Positions 24,076 to 32,669 of a DNA stretch of 64,000 nt are shown here, one piece after another. The notes below the pieces were generated by a model. That model had not been told where the DNA came from, did no database searches, and saw only the letters and a program-made list of their open reading frames with translations. A program made the position numbers and the translations under genes. The stretch's first letter is position 1. Each line of letters begins with the position of its first letter. The stretch is taken from the NCBI GenBank assembly GCA_963585895.1, contig OY757904.1, positions 154,292,919 through 154,356,918 on the forward strand. The letters run 5' to 3'. The stretch is from Sepioteuthis lessoniana. Taxonomy: Eukaryota > Mollusca > Cephalopoda > Myopsida > Loliginidae.

Positions 24076-25217
24076 TCTTTCTTTCTTTCTTTCTTTCTAT
24101 CTAATTTGAAAATGAAAGTATCAAGCATCAAACTCATCTTTCTCTAAGAAAATGTTATTAAATTTCTCTCTCCTTCTGTTTCTCTCTCTACATATATATA
24201 TATATATATCAGTGGCGACTCTAGCCTATTTTTGCTACTCGTGTACCCCCCCGCCCTCTGTCAACTTCAGTTCCCAACCCGTGGTCCGTGGACCCAAAGT
24301 AAGTCATCATAATTGCTATTGCGTGATTCTCCATTGTATAGCACAGATTGACAAACGTACCTTGCATAGTGTTTTTTTTTGTAAACAATCAAGATACTAT
24401 ATAATTTGTAGTCATGTTAATACAGTAGATAAGATAATTTTTTTTCCTTTCAAAAGTATAGAAGAAAAGAGAAGATGTTCATTACTATGACGAAAAAAAA
24501 AAATGTTTATTAGAATAAAGAAATTGATGACAATATACACAGACACAGCTAGTAGTTTCAATTTCGCTTAAAATAAAGATTATTTGTTGAAAATGTATTC
24601 AAATAAACAAATTTTAGTTACAGAATGCAACATTCATTAAAGAAATAGACATCTGTTAGTGAAAAAACGAATTAAAACACGCCGTTTAACCAACATTTAC
24701 CATAGCGATGATGATGACGTCGGCGACGGCTCTAATCTGCTATCCCCCCCTCTCTCTCTGTCTCTCACTCTCTCTCTCTCTCGGTCCCACTCCCTCTTCC
24801 CGATACATCTATCAGCAGTCACACGTGCTAAGATTTTTTAGCACAGTGTTAGGGTTGCTCTTGCTATTGGCTACAGCCAAAAGCGTATTTCTCTAACATT
24901 ACTGTTATTATAAGGGCCAAGTGCCTGGCACGGATCGGGCGTTCAACATTATAGCCGATTTTATGTGATTTTCAATGAATCTGACGGTGGCCGGACAAAG
25001 ACCATCCGTTCAAAACAGCATCGTTATATTATTCCCAGATATATTTATGAACTTTTGGCTACTTAGTTATCGAAACTTGAATAGATACGTAATTTAATTG
25101 AGATCAGACTAAGTATGTTTGCTTGAAATTAATGGATGATTTTTAATCCATTTTGAATAACATTGACCGAGTTATTGGTCGTGCCGGGCACGAGTAGCAC
25201 TAGTCCCGTCTTCGCCC

Positions 25218-25260
<43 letters not shown>

Positions 25261-27981
25261 GTGTGTGTGTGTGTGTTTGAGTGTTAATATCTATCTAAAC
25301 ACGTCTAAGTGTAAATATCTATCTATCTATCTATCTATCTTAATCTGTTAATATCTATCTATCTGTCTATCTATCTTAATCTGTTAATATCTATCTATCT
25401 ATCTATCTTAATCTGTTAATATCTATCTATCTATCTATATAAATGCCAAGCGTGGAATTGTAGATTTACGACTCGAGTAAATACTTTATACAAATGTAAA
25501 TTTCACGCAGTAAAGCATGGTTTTTAGTGATAGAAAAGTATAGTAAAAGTGAGTAAAGTTGTCTCCCTTAGTCGAGGACAATCCGAAGGCTTCCTTTTCA
25601 AAAGCTACTACACCAAGGTGTAGAGGAGAGCGCTACTGAATTGCTCCACTTTACCCTTGATACGTACCTTATATTGCTGAGTATTAAGCGAGGAGGTATC
25701 AAGTATCATTTTTCAAGTCTTCAGTATGACGCGACCTGGGATTGAAACCAAGTCTCCCGGACCATTTGCGAACACTCTACCCACTAGACCAATGAGCCGG
25801 TTTTAGAAAAGTATAATATACATAAAAAAAACATTATTTGTTGTACAAACAATACCTTTAAAAATAATTAATACATATAAAACCCGAAGCATTTGGAAAT
25901 GTCTGTGGAATAATTTGCTCTTTTTAAATCGTGAATGAAGCAAATGTAAAAAGGAAAAAGAAGCATGTATGTATGTATGTATTTTAAAGCAAAAACAGGC
26001 TGCCTGTATAGTGATATATATATATATATATATTGAGAGAGAGAGAGAGTGAGAGAGAGAGAGATTAATAGAATGATAGAAAGATAGAAATAATAATAAT
26101 AATAATAATAAAGAAATGTGAAAAGAAGGAAAAGTACCTCGACCTTGCTCGGGAATTGAAAAACAAACTATGGAACATGCTGGTGACAATTATACCAATT
26201 GTAATTGGTGCGTTTGGAACAGTAAGTAAAGGATTACTAAAGGGACTGGAGGACTTGGATGTTGGTGGACGAGTGGAGACCATCCAAACTACTACATTAT
26301 TGAGAACAGCCAAAATACTGAGACTTGAGGAAACTTGCTGTCACTCAGACTCCAATGAAAAATCATCTGCTAACGCTGATGTGAAAAACTCTAATCCCAT
26401 AAAGAAATAAATATACCTGAATGAATGACCAAAGGAAAGACTGCCCTAATTCAAAAAGACTCCCAAAAAGGAATCACCCCAACAATTATAGACCCATATC
26501 GTGTCTAACGATGATGTGGAAAATACTAACGGCACACATTAGGGAGAAGATTTACTATTCACAAATAAGCCACGGACTCTTTTCCCGAAGAACAGAAAGT
26601 ATTTCACAAGGAAATAAGAGGAACAGGAGATCTATTATACATTGATCAACAAATCATTAAGCAGGGTTTAGCAATACCAAAAATGTAGCTATGGCGTGGA
26701 TTGTCTACAAAAAGGCAAACGATATGGTCCCGCAAAGCTAGATAATCGAGTACGTCAGACTGTACAAGATATCCGACAAAGTCATGAAGTTCATCGAGGA
26801 AAACATGAAAAACTAGATTGTGTAATTGACAGCAGGAGAATAAAGTTTCGCTGAGGTAAAAATCCAATGAAGTAAATTCCAGGGAGATCCGCTATCACCA
26901 TTATTATTTGATGATGCCATCCAATTAAATACTCAGGAAATACAAATGCGGCAACAAAATCTTAATCAATCACGTAATGTACATGAACTACATCAAGCTG
27001 TTTGCTAAAAATGCGAAAGAATTGGACACCCTTAAGCAGGCAGTGAGAATATACAGTTAGGACATCGCGATGAAATTTGGTATAGAATATATACCATGCT
27101 AATAATGAAAAGCAGAAAACGAAAAATGACGGAAGGAATAGAACTACCAAGTCAAGAAAAATCAGAATGCTCGGAGAAAAGTAAACTTACAAATATTTGG
27201 GAATGTTGGAAGCGGACACCATCAAACAAGTAGAGATGAAAGAAAAAAAAACAGTGTCTCAGGAAAACGGAGAAACTACTGGAAAACAATGTATGTAGCA
27301 GAAATCTCATCAAAGGAATAAATACCTGGGCTGTCCTGGTAAGATACTCGAGACCATTCTTTGAGAGGACGAGAGAAAAACTTCAACGAATGGACACGAG
27401 AGAAGAGAACTCATAACAATGCATAAGGCCTTACATCAAAGAGATGACATAGACAAACTATATGTGTTAAGAAAAGAAAGAAGAATAGTGTACTGGTACA
27501 ACCGTCCTTGCCAAACACGGAGGTGGTTCCGCTCCCAACACGCTGATCGTTTAACTGGTTGGATATATGAGACGATCGATTCGTCATCTGCCCACGATGA
27601 GTTTTTTAGATCCGGATTATAGATTAATCGCTAATTTAGACACCAGCGAAAGACCATCAACTAACGTTGGTGAGAAAAAGTCGCAAGAAGTCATATAAAA
27701 AGATAAATGTAAATGAGAAAGTACTCGACGATACTACAGCAGGCCAGGTAGAAAACCAAGAAAAATATCGAATCATGAACATTAGAAACTCTATACCTTA
27801 AGTTTTATATAGTTTGCACAATCATCAGACGGAAAAGAGAAAAGTGGACAATTAATCGTAATCATAGGATGGTGTAAATTCACGAGTTAAGATGGAAGTT
27901 CACGTGACCCGTGCAAAAGTGAGAAAAAACATGAAACTTTAAGTAACGGGCATTTGGTGTTCATAATTTGATAGTTTTCTG

Positions 27982-28027
<46 letters not shown>

Positions 28028-28609
28028 ATGTGTGTGTGTGTGTGTGGTTGGACAGCGGTCCTTCATTTAAACATACTTGATTAAATAATAAAGATACATT
28101 TTTCCTATATAATTTTATTAGGATCCTTTCAAGTTTTCTGACAAGTATTTTGGTTTTAGGTTGGAGTAGGTTGATGAATTTACAGAAAGTGTCCCGAGTT
28201 TGCTATTTAAATTAAGAGAGCTAATATTTTGCACATCAAACTCTAAGTAAGGATGGCGTAGTTACAGAGTCAACAGTGCTCGATGACAGTCAATTTCTCA
28301 CCTATATTATCCCCAGACCAAGCTCTTTGTCGAATATCAGAGCAAGAATTTGTTTTGCCTCATCTATCTATCTATCTATCTATCTATCTCAGTCAACGTT
28401 ACTATCTATCTATCTATCTGCAAACAAACAAACACAAACACGTATATGTATATATATTTTATATGATATTTTTGTCATTTTAACAGACGGAGGACTACAT
28501 TGAACATTATCTACATGAATGGGACACGAAAGAACTTTCTGATCATATTACCAACATTCATCGTGTTGGAAGTGGATTGGGCGAATACTTATTTGATAAG
28601 AATTTTTGA
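17809..28609 (+). CDS. Ferritin, H-like subunit (four-exon gene, join of 17809-17913, 21634-21780, 23897-24022, 28487-28609)
   Basis: Encodes a 166-residue subunit of the 24-mer cytosolic iron-storage cage. The product shows the ferritin four-helix bundle in order: an RQNYH start (residues 7-11), helix A with [10 protein letters not shown] (23-32), the SFYFDRDD turn (36-43), helix B with HAEQLM (63-68), QNKRGGR (71-77), helix C with LELEK (102-106), helix D (about 124-143), and the short C-terminal helix ending GLGEYLFDK. The start is the first ATG after the IRE. All introns are phase 0 with GT/AG ends and match animal ferritin intron positions. Aligned to human H numbering, E27, Y34, H65 and E107 are kept (E25, Y32, H63, E105), but E62 is Lys (K60) and Q141 is Trp (W138), and helix D lacks about three residues. 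Threefold-channel D131 and E134 are kept (D129, E132). No signal peptide is seen, so it is probably cytosolic. Translation is probably iron-controlled through the IRE. Confidence -1.
18095..18290 (-). repeat. SINE family E copy (intron 1)
   Basis: On the + strand it starts with the shared tail (ATGGCATATCAACC) and ends with the region before the tRNA-like head (GTGAACGTAATAGCGCG). It matches other E copies in the window and lies just inside ferritin intron 1. Confidence -1.
18417..18518. repeat. Compound microsatellite (CA)n(TA)n(TG)n, intron 1
   Basis: Three adjoining dinucleotide runs in a near-palindromic order: CA to about 18447, TA to about 18488, TG to 18518. The CA and TG arms can pair as a hairpin around the TA core. 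Confidence -1.
18980..19560 (-). repeat. SINE-like family A copy, type 2 array (intron 1)
   Basis: Tail fragment, a TA run at 18998-19032, then several diverged units built on TTTGCACACAGTTAAATGG and CAAGTATTGCTA, then the body to the CAGCCCCAGCTGGG end. It reads tail-first on the + strand, so its sense is minus. Confidence -1.
19746..20612 (+). repeat. Two tandem family A copies, type 1 arrays (intron 1)
   Basis: A truncated copy starts with AGTCGGCTGGGGCTGTAGAA at 19747. A second 5' end starts at about 19937 and runs through the body (CTCTGCAGAG palindrome, 19972-19981) into a long array of TTATGCTAAACTGAATTG-type units, and ends in the tail GGTTGATATGCCATAAAACC at 20581. Confidence -1.
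20680..20970 (-). repeat. SINE family C copy (intron 1)
   Basis: Reverse-strand copy. It starts with remnants of the GGGTAAATAT tail and CTGCC..GAG segment near 20690, and reaches the tRNA-like head region near 20930-20960 (GATTTGAACTCG-like box B remnant, GTATCCACTTCCTACGACGA). Interrupted by a few substitutions and a short insertion. Confidence -1.
21300..21576. repeat. (TATC)n and (TTTG)n microsatellites before ferritin exon 2
   Basis: TATC runs at 21303-21322 and 21524-21575 flank several TTTG runs (about 21340-21505). The last run ends about 58 bases before the exon 2 acceptor. Several six-frame ORFs here simply translate these repeats. Confidence -1.
21634..21780 (+). CDS. Ferritin coding exon 2
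   Basis: Forty-nine codons from SFYFDRDD to KPIQ. The acceptor is TGTTTTTCCAG and the donor GTAAGT. It encodes the end of helix A, helix B and part of the BC loop. The ferroxidase segment reads SDGKRSHAE where human H ferritin has SHEEREHAE. Ligand E62 is therefore Lys, the residue vertebrate L chains carry there, while H65 is retained. Intron 1 (17914-21633, 3.7 kb) separates it from exon 1. Confidence -1.
21978..22350 (+). repeat. Variant family A (A') copy (intron 2)
   Basis: Starts CTGTCGGCTGGGCTTCCCC and keeps the body motifs (CCAGGTCCACTCTA near 22126, GGTGGTAGTACCTGTTAGGG). It has no minisatellite array. It ends in a different tail, GAGTTGACATACCGTTAAAT (about 22317), which looks like a diverged form of the shared tail. 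Confidence -1.
22770..23530 (+). mobile_element. L2 LINE fragment (REL-endonuclease type), split by a family D SINE
   Basis: The translation shows DKWYMLKP (from about 22855), then a TDHLIPSRR endonuclease segment, an interruption by a reverse family D SINE (about 22950-23205), then [16 protein letters not shown] and [10 protein letters not shown]. The RPD-type motif followed by a V-[DE]-x-AVP strand resembles the restriction-enzyme-like endonuclease at the C-terminus of R2/R4/Dong-like LINEs. Heavily mutated. Confidence -1.
22950..23205 (-). repeat. SINE family D copy nested in L2 (intron 2)
   Basis: On the + strand it reads AAAGTTGGCGAC ... CTCGACCTGGGATTGAACCC ... GGACCATTGGCGAACAC, the reverse of the D element whose head carries a box-B-like GGTTCAATCCCAGG. 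It sits inside the endonuclease segment of the L2 LINE. Confidence -1.
23545..23880 (+). mobile_element. Second L2 LINE 3' end abutting ferritin exon 3
   Basis: Translates as [18 protein letters not shown], then frameshifted matches to the L2 terminal region ([18 protein letters not shown]), and ends CEKLTKS followed by an AAT/GAT-rich tail at about 23848-23877. Exon 3 begins at 23897. It is tandem with the preceding L2 piece in the same orientation. Confidence -1.
23897..24022 (+). CDS. Ferritin coding exon 3
   Basis: Forty-two codons from KPARDEW to GDAE, covering the BC loop end and helix C with ligand E105 (human E107). The acceptor CCCAATCCAG has a short pyrimidine tract. A retrotransposon 3' end with its AAT/GAT-rich tail stops only about 20 bases upstream. 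The donor GTTTGT departs from the usual GTRAGT but pairs acceptably with U1. Intron 2 is 21781-23896, 2.1 kb. Confidence -1.
24040..24100 (+). repeat. (TATC)n(TTTC)n microsatellite after exon 3
   Basis: TATC run at 24043-24075 and TTTC run at 24075-24099, starting about 20 bases after the exon 3 donor site. Confidence -1.
24210..25220. mobile_element. hAT-like DNA transposon with terminal inverted repeats (intron 3)
   Basis: The left end begins CAGTGGCGACTCTAGCC and continues to TGCTACTCGTG (24210-24243). The reverse complement of the right end (25189-25220) reads TAGGGGCGAAGACGGGACTAG and then the same TGCTACTCGTG. CAG-GGCG termini are typical of hAT elements. Both ends abut AT dinucleotide runs, compatible with an 8-base AT target duplication. 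At about 1.0 kb and without a transposase reading frame, it is a non-autonomous copy. Confidence -1.
25221..25440. repeat. (TA)n(TG)n and repeated (TATC)n with AATCTGTTAA spacers
   Basis: TA to about 25257, TG to about 25276, then TATC runs separated three times by the same spacer TTAATCTGTTAATATC. This makes a small higher-order tandem repeat (about 25317-25440). Confidence -1.
25548..25800 (-). repeat. SINE family D copy (intron 3)
   Basis: Reverse-strand D element: AGTAAAGTTGTCTCCC at its 3' end, ACACCAAGGTGTAG in the middle, and GCGACCTGGGATTGAAAC at the box B position. Confidence -1.
26101..26411 (+). mobile_element. L2 LINE 3' end, 5'-truncated at an (AAT)n run (intron 3)
   Basis: The reading frame includes [35 protein letters not shown] and [18 protein letters not shown], the conserved C-terminal block of this LINE family. 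It is preceded directly by an (AAT)n run (26091-26111), which suggests insertion into a TAA-type microsatellite as known for Dong-like elements. Confidence -1.
26412..27700 (+). mobile_element. L2 LINE, longer decayed copy with RT-domain remnants (intron 3)
   Basis: Frameshifted stretches resemble a reverse transcriptase: [20 protein letters not shown] (from about 26476), [15 protein letters not shown], a YKKA-like motif near 26706, a GDPLSP-like block near 26887, an [10 protein letters not shown] stretch near 26987, and [12 protein letters not shown] (27419). The L2 3' end (CATCAACTAACG, near 27656) follows after a large internal deletion. Many stops and frameshifts, so non-functional. Confidence -1.
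27988..28046. repeat. (TA)n(TG)n microsatellite
   Basis: TA run to about 28022, then a TG run to 28046, in intron 3. Confidence -1.
28047..28486. other. End of intron 3
   Basis: Unassigned AT-rich intron with two TATC runs (about 28360-28390 and 28402-28420) within 130 bases of exon 4. The acceptor TTTTTGTCATTTTAACAG is at the end. Confidence -1.
28487..28609 (+). CDS. Ferritin coding exon 4 and stop
   Basis: Forty codons plus TGA, after the acceptor TTTTAACAG. It encodes helix D from [12 protein letters not shown], the DE turn and the short E helix ([11 protein letters not shown]). Against human H ferritin one residue is missing between E132 and Y134 and two after W138, and the Q141 position is Trp. 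The protein ends shortly after the FDK motif, as in many invertebrate ferritins. Intron 3 (24023-28486) is 4.5 kb. A CA/TA microsatellite begins within about ten bases of the stop. Confidence -1.
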   Translation, partial: TEDYIEHYLHEWDTKELSDHITNIHRVGSGLGEYLFDKNF

Positions 28610-28616
28610 AGCTGAT

Positions 28617-28667
<51 letters not shown>
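28617..28667. repeat. (CA)n(TA)n microsatellite in ferritin 3' UTR
   Basis: CA run (to about 28640) then TA run (to about 28667), beginning eight bases after the stop codon, so transcribed as part of the mRNA. Confidence -1.
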
Positions 28668-28673
<6 letters not shown>

Positions 28674-28695
28674 TTTGTATATGAACATGTAAAAC

Positions 28696-28701
28696 AATAA
28701 A
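28696..28701 (+). terminator. Polyadenylation signal of the ferritin gene
   Basis: AATAAA, 86 bases after the stop codon, followed by a moderately T-rich stretch. It is the first canonical signal downstream and would give a 3' UTR of roughly 105-115 bases, about half of it CA/TA dinucleotide repeat. Confidence -1.
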
Positions 28702-28994
28702 AAATTGATCAAACTCAAATTGGTATTGTTATCTAATATATAAGTAAAACGCATTCATCTGACTTAAAGTATCGTACCACCCCACTTTCTTGTTGTTCGT
28801 ATAGAATCTTTTATTTTTATTTTATAATAAACAAATAATTATGATACAAAAAAATTTTGTTTTACAGTTGGGATATTTTTTAAGTCAGATGAAGAAGATA
28901 ATTTTGGAATCATCTAATATTGAGGTAAAGTTATAGAATTATTGACAAAACAAAACAAAATAAGAAAAATAAAAAAACCAAACAAACAAAAGCA

Positions 28995-29655
28995 AACAAA
29001 AGAATTGGTTTTGTTTGGTTTGGATATTAGCACACCAACCATTGCAGGTTGTTAATGCCTAATCCATTTTTAAACGTTCAAACTGTTCTATTTCAAACGA
29101 TTCAGTTTAGTAAGTATAATTTTTTGTTTATACACAGTTAAATGTCAAAACAGTTCTATTTCTAACAATTAAGTTTAACACAAGTACACAGTTTCAATGT
29201 AAAAAACAGTTCTATTTCAAACAGTTCAGTTTAGCATAAGTACACAGGTTAAATGTCAAAAACAGTTCTATTTCAAACAATTCAGTTTAACATAAGTACA
29301 TGGTTTAGTTCTATTTGGCCCAGAGATAGGACCGTATCAGGTGCTACCACTCTGGGCCAGAGTTGACCTGGGAGCGATGGCAATAAAGGAGTACTCCGCA
29401 TTCCCCAAAGCTCCAGCATTACTGGAACCTCAGCATCAGATTGTTTAGTGTCATATTCAGGACATTCGTTGAGGGAATCTTACTCCTCTGCAGAAATGCA
29501 GTCGGTATATTCTACAGCACCAGACAATTGGGCCAGCATTGTTTTTGCCAGGACACTTGTTGGGGAAATCTTACCGCTCTGTAGTCGGTATATTCTACAG
29601 TCTCAGCCGACTGGGCAAAAATTGTTTAATGACATATCTAGGAAACTCGTTCGAG
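28995..29655 (-). repeat. Family A copy with duplicated 5' ends
   Basis: Tail (TTAGCACACCAACCATTGCA), long type 1 array, body, and then three successive partial versions of the GTCGGTATATTCTACAG segment (29510, 29585, 29680). An open frame at 29448-29747 runs through these repeats and is not a gene. Confidence -1.
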
Positions 29656-29990
29656 ATGTTTTACCCTTCTGTAAAGAAGCAGTCGGTGAATTCTGCAGCT
29701 TCAGTCGACTAGATCAAAAAAATTGGTACTTTGTTGCAGAGGAATGAACTTCAAGGAAAAACTATATCATTCGTTAAGTTGAGTTCTAAATTTTTCAAAT
29801 ATCGGTTGTAGGATGGAATCTTTTCACGGGGCGTTAGCCTTAGTTTCTACCTTAGGTTTTCAGTTGGATTGAAACCTTGACTATTTATTTGGCACGTTTT
29901 TGAGTCAATATACTTTTTCCAAGGAAGAACTTTGATATACTTTGCTCTTTGGTAAGATGCATTAACATGTAAAATGTCTTCATCATCAAC

Positions 29991-30026
<36 letters not shown>
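29991..30026. repeat. (TA)n microsatellite
   Basis: TA run immediately upstream of an RTE fragment. Confidence -1.
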
Positions 30027-30028
<2 letters not shown>

Positions 30029-30230
30029 TTCAAGCAGGAGTTGTATCAATTCTACTATATGGATGCACCACATAGACGCTGACTAAGCGTATAAAGAAAA
30101 AGCTAGACGGAAACTGCACATAAATGCTACGAGCTATGCAGAACAAGTCCTGTGAGCAACAAACTACATAACAGCAGCTGTATGGCCACTTATTTCCCAT
30201 CTCTAAAACCATCCAATTAAGACGAAAAAA
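30027..30230 (+). mobile_element. RTE-like LINE fragment (diverged)
   Basis: AGTTGTATCAATTCTACTAT and ATGGATGCACCACATAGACG correspond to VSILLYGCTTWTLTK; then AAAGCTAGACGGAAACTGCA. Confidence -1.
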
Positions 30231-30329
30231 GAGGTAAGATGGATTAAATACTACCTGCTTTGGTCACCTCAAAGAAAATACATCATGATGCTTTACAAAA
30301 ATAAGAAAGCAATGTTAGCATACGTTTTG

Positions 30330-30695
30330 CGAGGATGTTGAATGCTATTGACAGATTATCGACCATTGGGAAATCTAATCTATCTGATAAAATCAAACGG
30401 GATTTCTTCCAAGATGTAGCTGTGTCATATTACTATATGGATGTACCACATGGATGCTGACAAAGCACATTAAGAAAACGCAAGATGATAAGTACAAATC
30501 CTGGAAGCAACAACTTACGGAACAGTAGCTGTACGGCCACTTACCTCACATCTTACAAACCATTCAAATAAGACAAAGAAGACATGCGAGACATTGCTAG
30601 AGAAGCAAAGAGTTACATATATCAGTTTTGCACGGACACTGGATGCAGCCGAGGTGACAAATGATAGGGACGGATAGCAAGAGAGAGAGAGAGAG

Positions 30696-30726
<31 letters not shown>

Positions 30727-30769
30727 CAGGGTATTCCGTGCAATCAGCACGAGTTGAAGGGGATTAAGA

Positions 30770-30775
<6 letters not shown>
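30330..30775 (+). mobile_element. RTE-like LINE 3' fragment with (GA)n(GT)n expansion
   Basis: Translates as AIDRLSTIGKSNLSDKIKRD then the terminal region. A GA run (about 30680-30699) and GT run (30699-30726) replace the GCGAGAGAGGGTCAGG site, followed by CAGGGTATTCCGTGC. A TA run follows (30772-30803). Confidence -1.
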
Positions 30776-30802
<27 letters not shown>

Positions 30803-30804
<2 letters not shown>

Positions 30805-31030
30805 GGTTAGAGTGTTCGCCAATAATCCGGAAGACAGAGGTTCAATCCAGGTGGAGTCATACCAAAGACTCCCAAAATGCTACTTGATGCCTTCTTGCTT
30901 GACACTCAGCATTATTAGGTACAGATCAAGGGTAAGTGGAGCAATCCAGGGAAAAGAGTTGCGCTCTCTCCTACACCACGGTGTTATAGCTTTTGAAAAC
31001 GGAGCCTTCGAGTCGCCCTCGACTTCAGTA
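30803..31030 (+). repeat. SINE family D copy
   Basis: GTTAGAGTGTTCGCCAATAA, box-B-like GGTTCAATCCAGG, CATACCAAAGACTCCCAAAA, and a 3' end TCGCCCTCGACTTC. Confidence -1.
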
Positions 31031-31044
31031 TGTCAAAAACTATA

Positions 31045-31363
31045 TAAACAAGGTGTGTCTGAAATGTAATGGGTCTAGTGTCAGAAACAATTTATTTATA
31101 TTCCAAACGACAAACTACATAGTTGCTTCTTCAAAATTATCCTCCTTGAGACTAATGCACTTTCCTATCCTTTTCTGGCACGCTTCTATGCATTCCTGGA
31201 AGGATTCTTCTACGAAGCCCTTCAGCTCAGTCGTTACGGTTCTCTTGGTGGTCTCTACACCTTCAAAACGGGTCCCCTTGATGATTCCCTTAAGCTTTTG
31301 GAAAAGAAAAAAATTCACATTGAGCAAGATCTGGTGAATAGGCAGAGTGTTCCAGTTCGCCAA
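31045..31363 (-). pseudogene. Mariner-like transposase C-terminal fragment
   Basis: An 83-codon reverse frame (31115-31363) reads FFLFQKLKGIIKGTRFEGVE, TVTTELKGFVEESFQECIEA, CQKRIGKCISL, a recognisable mariner C-terminus. GGTGTGTCTGAAATGTAATG near 31051 may be the element end. Broken upstream. Confidence -1.
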
Positions 31364-31590
31364 TGTTCTAGGAACTTATAGGACTTTACACTCCTATAAT
31401 TTAATTTGGGCGGTATGCCACTTGTTCCCACAAAGATGGTGGACGCTCAATGTTCAGTCTCGGGAAACCATTGGCCAGGAGGACCACTCGATATGCTTAC
31501 AACTACGTCGGCGCGCGAAAATTCAAGTCCTGCGTCTTGAGCCACTGATAAGAAGATTTTTTCTATAAATACGCTGTCTTAAAACACATT

Positions 31591-31720
31591 CGACCTCTTT
31601 TACGAATTTTCGTCGTAGCGGCAACACTCTTTTACGAATTTTCTTCGTAGCGGCAACAGCTCTTTTACGAAATTCCTTCGTAGCGACAACAGCTCTTTTA
31701 CGAAATTCCTTCGTAGCGAC
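31591..31720. repeat. 33-base minisatellite, four units
   Basis: The unit CTCTTTTACGAAATTCCTTC plus GTAGCGACAACAG is repeated four times with slight drift. Because 33 is a multiple of three, the reverse strand stays open, giving an 11-residue repeat around ATKEFRKRAVV. Confidence -1.
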
Positions 31721-31888
31721 AACACCTTCTCTTTGACCAAATTCATCCGTATCAGCAACAGAATGCCTCGCAGACATTATTGTACAAGAACTATGAGACG
31801 CTTTCCCGTCTTTAAAAAACTACCGGTTTCTAATCATAGAAAAAAGACATTTTAATTTTACAATTCTTTTTGTAGTTTAGTTGTGTTA

Positions 31889-31910
31889 CACACACACACA
31901 CACACACACA
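31889..31910. repeat. (CA)n microsatellite
   Basis: CA run continuing as imperfect CA/TA to about 31943. Confidence -1.
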
Positions 31911-32205
31911 TACACACACGAGCTCACACATATATATACACACTATCAGTATGTTAGAGTTAGTTATGTTTTCATGTATTAATGTAAGTTTTGATATTAT
32001 AGAATATAAATTTGTTTTTGTTCGTTCGCCTTGTTTTAAATGTTCATTTTGTCCACGCCGTTTTACAACCATTATCTATACCGCCTCATTTACGCACTTC
32101 ACCCCACAAACTTTAGAAAGCTCCGCAGACCCCTTTCCATTACTTTTCTGACATGCCCAAATTTTCGGTGATAATTGGTTATATTAAACGTTGTTCTTTT
32201 CAAGT

Positions 32206-32403
32206 CTACTGACTTGCGATCCTTCGAACAGTCAACCAAAGATCATCACACACTACTTGCCTTACCTGCCCGACGTTGATCTCACTTCTGCTTGTTGAAA
32301 GCCTCCCGCTCCTGGAGTCATCTTTTGCCTTCTCGCCACCCTCTTTGAATCTCCTATGCCTCTCAAACACATGTGTGCACGACATAGTGTTATCTCCATA
32401 CAC
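32206..32403 (-). pseudogene. Mariner-like transposase N-terminal fragment
   Basis: Reverse frame reads YGDNTMSCTHVFERHRRFKE, then DDSRSGRLSTSRSEINVGQV and RQVVCDDLWLTVRRIA, typical of the DNA-binding region of mariner transposases. With the C-terminal piece at 31045-31363 it may be one element split by about 840 bases of other sequence. Confidence -1.
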
Positions 32404-32669
32404 TTACTGAAGTATTTCAAGTGCTTGTGACGGAGTTTTCTCTAACCGGACCAAAAATGTCAAGTTTATTCATTCCTCAGCCCTCACAGCTGAATGTCCT
32501 GAAAAAGACCAGGTTTAAACAAAAGCATGAGAAAAATGCAATTGTTGCAGTAAGCTAAGATTACAGTCATATAACCGCAAAATATCATGTTAGATGATAA
32601 TACAATCCGCTTATCTCCCTTTTGTACATAGTTCACATTGCACAGCCAGACCTGTTATTTTCAGACAGA

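Noticed and set aside
29448-29747. 99-codon frame that looks protein-like (MSYSGHSLRESYSSAEM...)
   Set aside because: It is the family A body and 5' ends, repeated three times; the same peptide fragments recur at other family A copies.
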